Part shown: piece by piece, positions 60,687-64,000 of the stretch | Layout: every line of letters starts with the position of its first letter | Numbering within the stretch: position 1 is the stretch's first letter | Assembly (NCBI RefSeq): GCF_025950235.1 | Contig: NZ_JAPDDT010000006.1 | Span: forward strand, 62,001 to 126,000 | Direction of reading: 5' to 3' | Origin: Luteolibacter arcticus | GTDB taxonomy: Bacteria; Verrucomicrobiota; Verrucomicrobiia; Verrucomicrobiales; Akkermansiaceae | DNA: 64,000 nt | The notes under the pieces: model-generated | Database searches by the model: none | What the model was told of the DNA's origin: nothing | Seen by the model: only the letters and a program-made list of their open reading frames with translations | Position numbers and translations under genes: made by a program

Positions 60687-60709
60687 GTTCCGATTCAAAT
60701 CATCGGAAC
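60687..60709. promoter_or_regulatory. Perfect 8-bp palindrome abutting a family B operator
   Basis: GTTCCGAT (60687-60694) and ATCGGAAC (60702-60709) are exact complements around a 7-bp centre. It touches the operator at 60710. A dimeric repressor site or part of the leader structure are both possible. Confidence 0.4.
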
Positions 60710-60736
60710 GTCCATCTTTTACCCCGAATCATCCAT
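60710..60736 (-). promoter_or_regulatory. Family B operator, site 5
   Basis: On the minus strand ATGGAT (60736-60731) and ATGGAC (60715-60710) are 21 bp apart with GGGGTAAAAG between. It is 90 bp upstream of the Verru_Chthon A start on the plus strand, with the family's usual orientation. Confidence 0.65.
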
Positions 60737-60825
60737 TGTTTTCCGGCCCTCGTAACTGATTTGATTGCACTCAAATCGTACCCGCGTGCGGTCTCGATCG
60801 CCGCCTTGCTGATTTCCCAAAAGCC

Positions 60826-63800
60826 ATGAAAGCTCGCAAACTTGAATCCCGTGGTGGCGAGGGATTTGCCTTGGTGATCTCTCTCAGCCTGATGGTGCTC
60901 TTGGTGGTGCTATCGGTCGGGATGCTGACGCTTTCCAGCATCAATCTTCGCACTTCCACTCGTGATTCCGATGCCGCCGAGGCCCGCGCGAATGCCCGGC
61001 TGGCACTGACGATGGCCATCGGCGACTTGCAAACCTCGCTTGGTCCGGATCAGCGGGTGAATGTTCCCGGCGGTCAGGTCGCCAGTGACGAGTCATCGCC
61101 GCGCCGCCACTGGACCGGGGTCTATGACAGTTGGCAGGGCAATGGTGCCCGGCCAAAGACCCCGGTGTTCGTCCGTTGGCTGGTTTCGGGAAATGAGGCG
61201 GCACTGCGGAAGGAAGACGCCGCGAGTTCGGTCGACATCGGGGCAGTCACCACGGCGATCTTAAAGGGAGAGACAAAAGATCGCATCGAGGCGGGTCTCG
61301 TGCCCATGGATGATCGCGCAGCGCTGGCTTGGTGGGTGGGCGATGAAAATGCGAAGGCGCGCCTGAACTGGAGGGCGGAATCAGGTGCCACCATCGCGGA
61401 ATGGATGACCTCCGCCCAGAGTGTGATTGCGCCTGGGCACCAGTCCTCGACTGCGTTGGCTGCGGTGGATCCGGCGGACGAGCGGTTGGCCGGTTTACCG
61501 TCGCTCACGACCGGGGAGTTGCTCGGGGCCACGCAATCGTCGCGCCCCAGCTTGCGCCATGACTTCACCACCTGGTCCCGCGGGGTGGTCGCCAACGTGC
61601 GGGACGGCGGTCTGCGCAAAGACCTCTCATTCTACTTGGAAAAGCCCGAGGCATCCCGGCCGAAGGAGCCGCTCTATCAGAAAGGCGGCGTTCATTTCGG
61701 CGAGCTGTGGGCCTACTACAACCTCTGGCGCAAGCTGCAGCCCGGTGGCGGCAGCCATCCCGACGGCGGCAAGCTCCCGTCGAACGCGCCGCTGCTCAGT
61801 GGACTCAGCGACCCGGCCTCGGAGGCCGCCAGTCCCTTCGGTCCCTACAATCGCCCGCTGATGATCCGCATCGGATGGATGGTGTCGCTGCGCACCGATC
61901 CTCCTGCCAGCGGCCAGTCCACTTACGGGCTCAAGATGGTGCTCGATCCGATCGTCACCCTGTGGAATCCCTACGATGTTTCGCTGCGCATTCCCAATGG
62001 TTCGAATCCCGATACAAGCACCCATATGACGGTGCGTTTGTGGGGACTGCCGTATGATGTGGGAATCTACAAGAATGGCTCGCTGGTCGGCGGCGCGCGC
62101 AAGCATTTCAACACCCTGGTGGGAGCGGACTCCCTCACCTCCCTGGAAATCGGCGTAGCCGGAGGTGACCCGCTGGCGATCCGTCCGGGCGAAGTCCTGA
62201 TCTATTCCCAAGCGGGCAGCCAGGAACTCGACGGGGCTCGCGTCACCCACGCGCCGGGGCGACTTGGCTGGGGCCGAAAGGGAGGGTTCGTCATCGATCT
62301 GAAATCGCCTTACGCCGCCGGCGAACGCGTGACGGTGGACATGGAGGCCTCGTCCCGCCGGGGTGCTGCGGATTGGGGACTGGTGGAGTTCCTGGAATGG
62401 GTCGGCAGGGACCTCAATCTTCCCGGACAGCCGCGCTGGGCGGGCGGGATGATGGTGGATCGCACCGGGTTCGGGAGTGCACTTAATGCTAGCGCGAATG
62501 TGAAACTCTTCCCACCGGTGGGGAAGATCGACTTGGGCACGGCTGCCGAGATTTCCGGGAAAGCAGGCAAGAAGCCTGTCGCTTTCTTCTCGTTGGCGAT
62601 GCGTACGGAAGAGGACGCCCGCTTGCCTGGCCGGTTCCTTTCCCGTGTGACCCGTGGGGCGGGGGGGTATGACCTCCAGAGCCTGGACGATGCCGAACTG
62701 GCCAGCCAAGGGATGGAGGTGACGATGAAGCCTCTCGGCGGCAGCTTCGATAGCACTGGCTTCGACGTGCTGGGTGGAAGCGGCTTCTACGGCGGCAACT
62801 ACCTCGCTTCCGCAGGCCAGCGCTACCTCATTGCCCAGTCGATTCCGCGCACGCCGATTCATTCGATCGCGGCCTTCCAGCATGCCGCAGCCAATGGCAT
62901 CGGCGCGCTGAATAGCGGCGACGACGCCAATTACGTGCAACGCAAGTTGGAGCCGACGGTCGCGCAGATCATCGGCAACTCCCACGCGCTGCCGATTTTT
63001 TCGCCCTCGCGCGTCAGCGGCACTACCAATGGCGGCCTGCAAGCGATCGATCATTCCTACCACGCGAATCTGGAGCTATGGGACCGCTGGTTCTTTTCCT
63101 CGATCGCTCCGCACGAGTCGCCCGCTTATGTCGAGGCGAACAAGGTCGCCGGACAACGCCAGGTGCTTACCGATTTCGTCGAGCGCAAGGCCCCGCTCGC
63201 GAACCCGCGCATGGGCCTCTACGCGGGCAAGCAAACTCCGGAGCCAGTCGAGGATTTGTTCTCCGGCACCAAGCCCCGCACCGACGCGCACCTGCGCTCG
63301 GCTGCCCACCTGATGATCGACGGCGCGTTCAATGTGAACTCCACGAGCGTCCAGGCCTGGACCGCGATGCTCGCCAACCTTCGCGGCCGGCAAATTCCCG
63401 TTGCCTCGCCGCAGGGCAATTCCGGTGGCATCAACTGGACCACGCCCGCCGAGACGAATCCCATTCCCGCGTTGCTCGTGCCCGGATCCTCTTCCCTTGA
63501 TGAAGAGGATCTCGCCAATACCGATCTCGAGGAGCAGTGGATGGGCTTCCGCAGTCTCGACGACGAACAACTTCGTGAACTTGCCGAGTCGATGGTGGAG
63601 GAGGTGAAGACCCGCGGTCCGTTCCTATCGCTCGCAGACTTCGTCAACCGCCGTCCCGGTACCGACAAGGAGCTGGCGAAATGTGGCGCCTTGCAAGCAG
63701 CGCTGGATGAGACGGTGAACGAGACGTTGACCAAGGGTGCGCGCTCCGTCGCGCAATCCGACTTGCCCGCCGGCCTGCCGTTCAAGGAAGCGGAGGAGGG

Positions 63801-64000
63801 TGCCCGGGCTGCCGGCATGGCGGGCTATGTCGACCAAGCGGACATTCTCACACGTCTCGGGCCTATGATCACCGTCCACTCGGACACCTTCACCGTCCGC
63901 GGCTATGGAGAAAAACGAGACGAGGCCGGCAAGCTGCTGGCCAGCGCCCGCTGTGAAGCCGTGGTCCAGCGCGTTCCGGAATACCTCGATACGAGCGACT
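60826..64000 (+). CDS. Verru_Chthon cassette protein A-like prepilin-type protein (partial, 3' end outside window)
   Basis: Open from ATG 60826 to the right edge without a stop, ~1058 residues visible. The prepilin-like segment GFALVISLSLMVLLVVLSVGMLTL is followed by ARANARLALTMAIGDLQTSLGPD, then the mixed domain with AWWVGDENAKARLN, TLWNPYDVSL, FLSLADFVNRR, TFTVRGYGEKRDEAG and CEAVVQRVPEYLDTSD. These align in order with the complete protein at 11167-14661, which has ~35 more residues after that last motif, so only a short tail is missing. The paralogues belong to different regulons (operator family A versus B). Function unknown; export by a pilus-type secretion system is inferred from the prepilin signal. 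Confidence 0.85.
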   Translation, partial: MKARKLESRGGEGFALVISLSLMVLLVVLSVGMLTLSSINLRTSTRDSDAAEARANARLALTMAIGDLQTSLGPDQRVNVPGGQVASDESSPRRHWTGVYDSWQGNGARPKTPVFVRWLVSGNEAALRKEDAASSVDIGAVTTAILKGETKDRIEAGLVPMDDRAALAWWVGDENAKARLNWRAESGATIAEWMTSAQSVIAPGHQSSTALAAVDPADERLAGLPSLTTGELLGATQSSRPSLRHDFTTWSRGVVANVRDGGLRKDLSFYLEKPEASRPKEPLYQKGGVHFGELWAYYNLWRKLQPGGGSHPDGGKLPSNAPLLSGLSDPASEAASPFGPYNRPLMIRIGWMVSLRTDPPASGQSTYGLKMVLDPIVTLWNPYDVSLRIPNGSNPDTSTHMTVRLWGLPYDVGIYKNGSLVGGARKHFNTLVGADSLTSLEIGVAGGDPLAIRPGEVLIYSQAGSQELDGARVTHAPGRLGWGRKGGFVIDLKSPYAAGERVTVDMEASSRRGAADWGLVEFLEWVGRDLNLPGQPRWAGGMMVDRTGFGSALNASANVKLFPPVGKIDLGTAAEISGKAGKKPVAFFSLAMRTEEDARLPGRFLSRVTRGAGGYDLQSLDDAELASQGMEVTMKPLGGSFDSTGFDVLGGSGFYGGNYLASAGQRYLIAQSIPRTPIHSIAAFQHAAANGIGALNSGDDANYVQRKLEPTVAQIIGNSHALPIFSPSRVSGTTNGGLQAIDHSYHANLELWDRWFFSSIAPHESPAYVEANKVAGQRQVLTDFVERKAPLANPRMGLYAGKQTPEPVEDLFSGTKPRTDAHLRSAAHLMIDGAFNVNSTSVQAWTAMLANLRGRQIPVASPQGNSGGINWTTPAETNPIPALLVPGSSSLDEEDLANTDLEEQWMGFRSLDDEQLRELAESMVEEVKTRGPFLSLADFVNRRPGTDKELAKCGALQAALDETVNETLTKGARSVAQSDLPAGLPFKEAEEGARAAGMAGYVDQADILTRLGPMITVHSDTFTVRGYGEKRDEAGKLLASARCEAVVQRVPEYLDTSD

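Larger units (their letters stand above)
60379..60825 (+). promoter_or_regulatory. Intergenic leader of the second Verru_Chthon A gene
   Basis: 447 bp without a gene; holds the palindrome 60687-60709, operator site 5 directly after it, and a small GATTTGA-TCAAATC hairpin near 60759-60778. No other feature seen. Confidence 0.5.

Overview
The window is a GC-rich stretch of a bacterial chromosome, almost certainly from the Verrucomicrobiota (a Luteolibacter/Haloferula/Verrucomicrobium-like lineage). This rests on established family knowledge. It carries several secreted proteins with autotransporter-associated beta-strand repeats, three with a PEP-CTERM sorting tail (xPE(P/S)...hydrophobic...RRRR), two giant prepilin-like proteins of the Verru_Chthon cassette A type, a high density of glycoside hydrolases, and XylR/AraC-type regulators. 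No rRNA, tRNA, CRISPR array or recognisable transposase was seen.

Layout. (1) 1-15.4 kb: a partial GH95-like hydrolase behind a PEP-CTERM protein, a XylR-type regulator, a calcium-repeat (TSP3) paralogue of the PEP-CTERM protein, a ROK kinase plus mannose-6-phosphate-isomerase-like pair, a Verru_Chthon A protein and a small secreted protein. (2) 15.4-17.2 kb: a decayed copy of a membrane-anchored protein and an AraC regulator. (3) 17.2-26.1 kb: a nine-gene-long fucose region whose eight plus-strand genes form a complete non-phosphorylative L-fucose pathway: symporter, mutarotase-like lipoprotein, fucose dehydrogenase-type SDR, GH29 fucosidase, fuconate dehydratase, lactonase, keto-deoxy-fuconate dehydrogenase and a fumarylacetoacetase-fold hydrolase. 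(4) 26.1-46.5 kb: very large secreted proteins, including a 2845-residue metalloprotease and an 1881-residue metalloprotease with three tandem F-type (fucose-binding) lectin-like domains. (5) 46.8-60.4 kb: an operon of a papain/transglutaminase-like protein, a GH95-like enzyme and a GH20 hexosaminidase; two small exported proteins; a GH97 enzyme behind a PEP-CTERM protein; and an AraC regulator. (6) 60.8 kb to the right edge: a second Verru_Chthon A protein, cut by the window.

How it fits together. The genes read as a system for deconstructing fucosylated, N-acetylhexosamine-containing glycoconjugates (mucin-like or algal), with proteases, lectin domains and exo-glycosidases outside the inner membrane and fucose catabolism to pyruvate and lactate in the cytoplasm. 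Reading the intergenic DNA revealed two separate families of direct-repeat operators. Family A has TGCA half-sites 20 bp apart (four sites at 4.2, 7.8, 10.9 and 11.0 kb). Family B has ATGGAC half-sites 21 bp apart (five sites at 26.5, 40.5, 54.1, 59.4 and 60.7 kb). Both have the geometry expected of AraC-type regulators, both keep a fixed orientation to the gene they precede, and each regulon contains one Verru_Chthon A protein, at least one PEP-CTERM or beta-strand-repeat protein, glycosidases and a local regulator. That parallel architecture is the most interesting feature here and looks like a Verrucomicrobial counterpart to Bacteroidota polysaccharide-utilisation loci.
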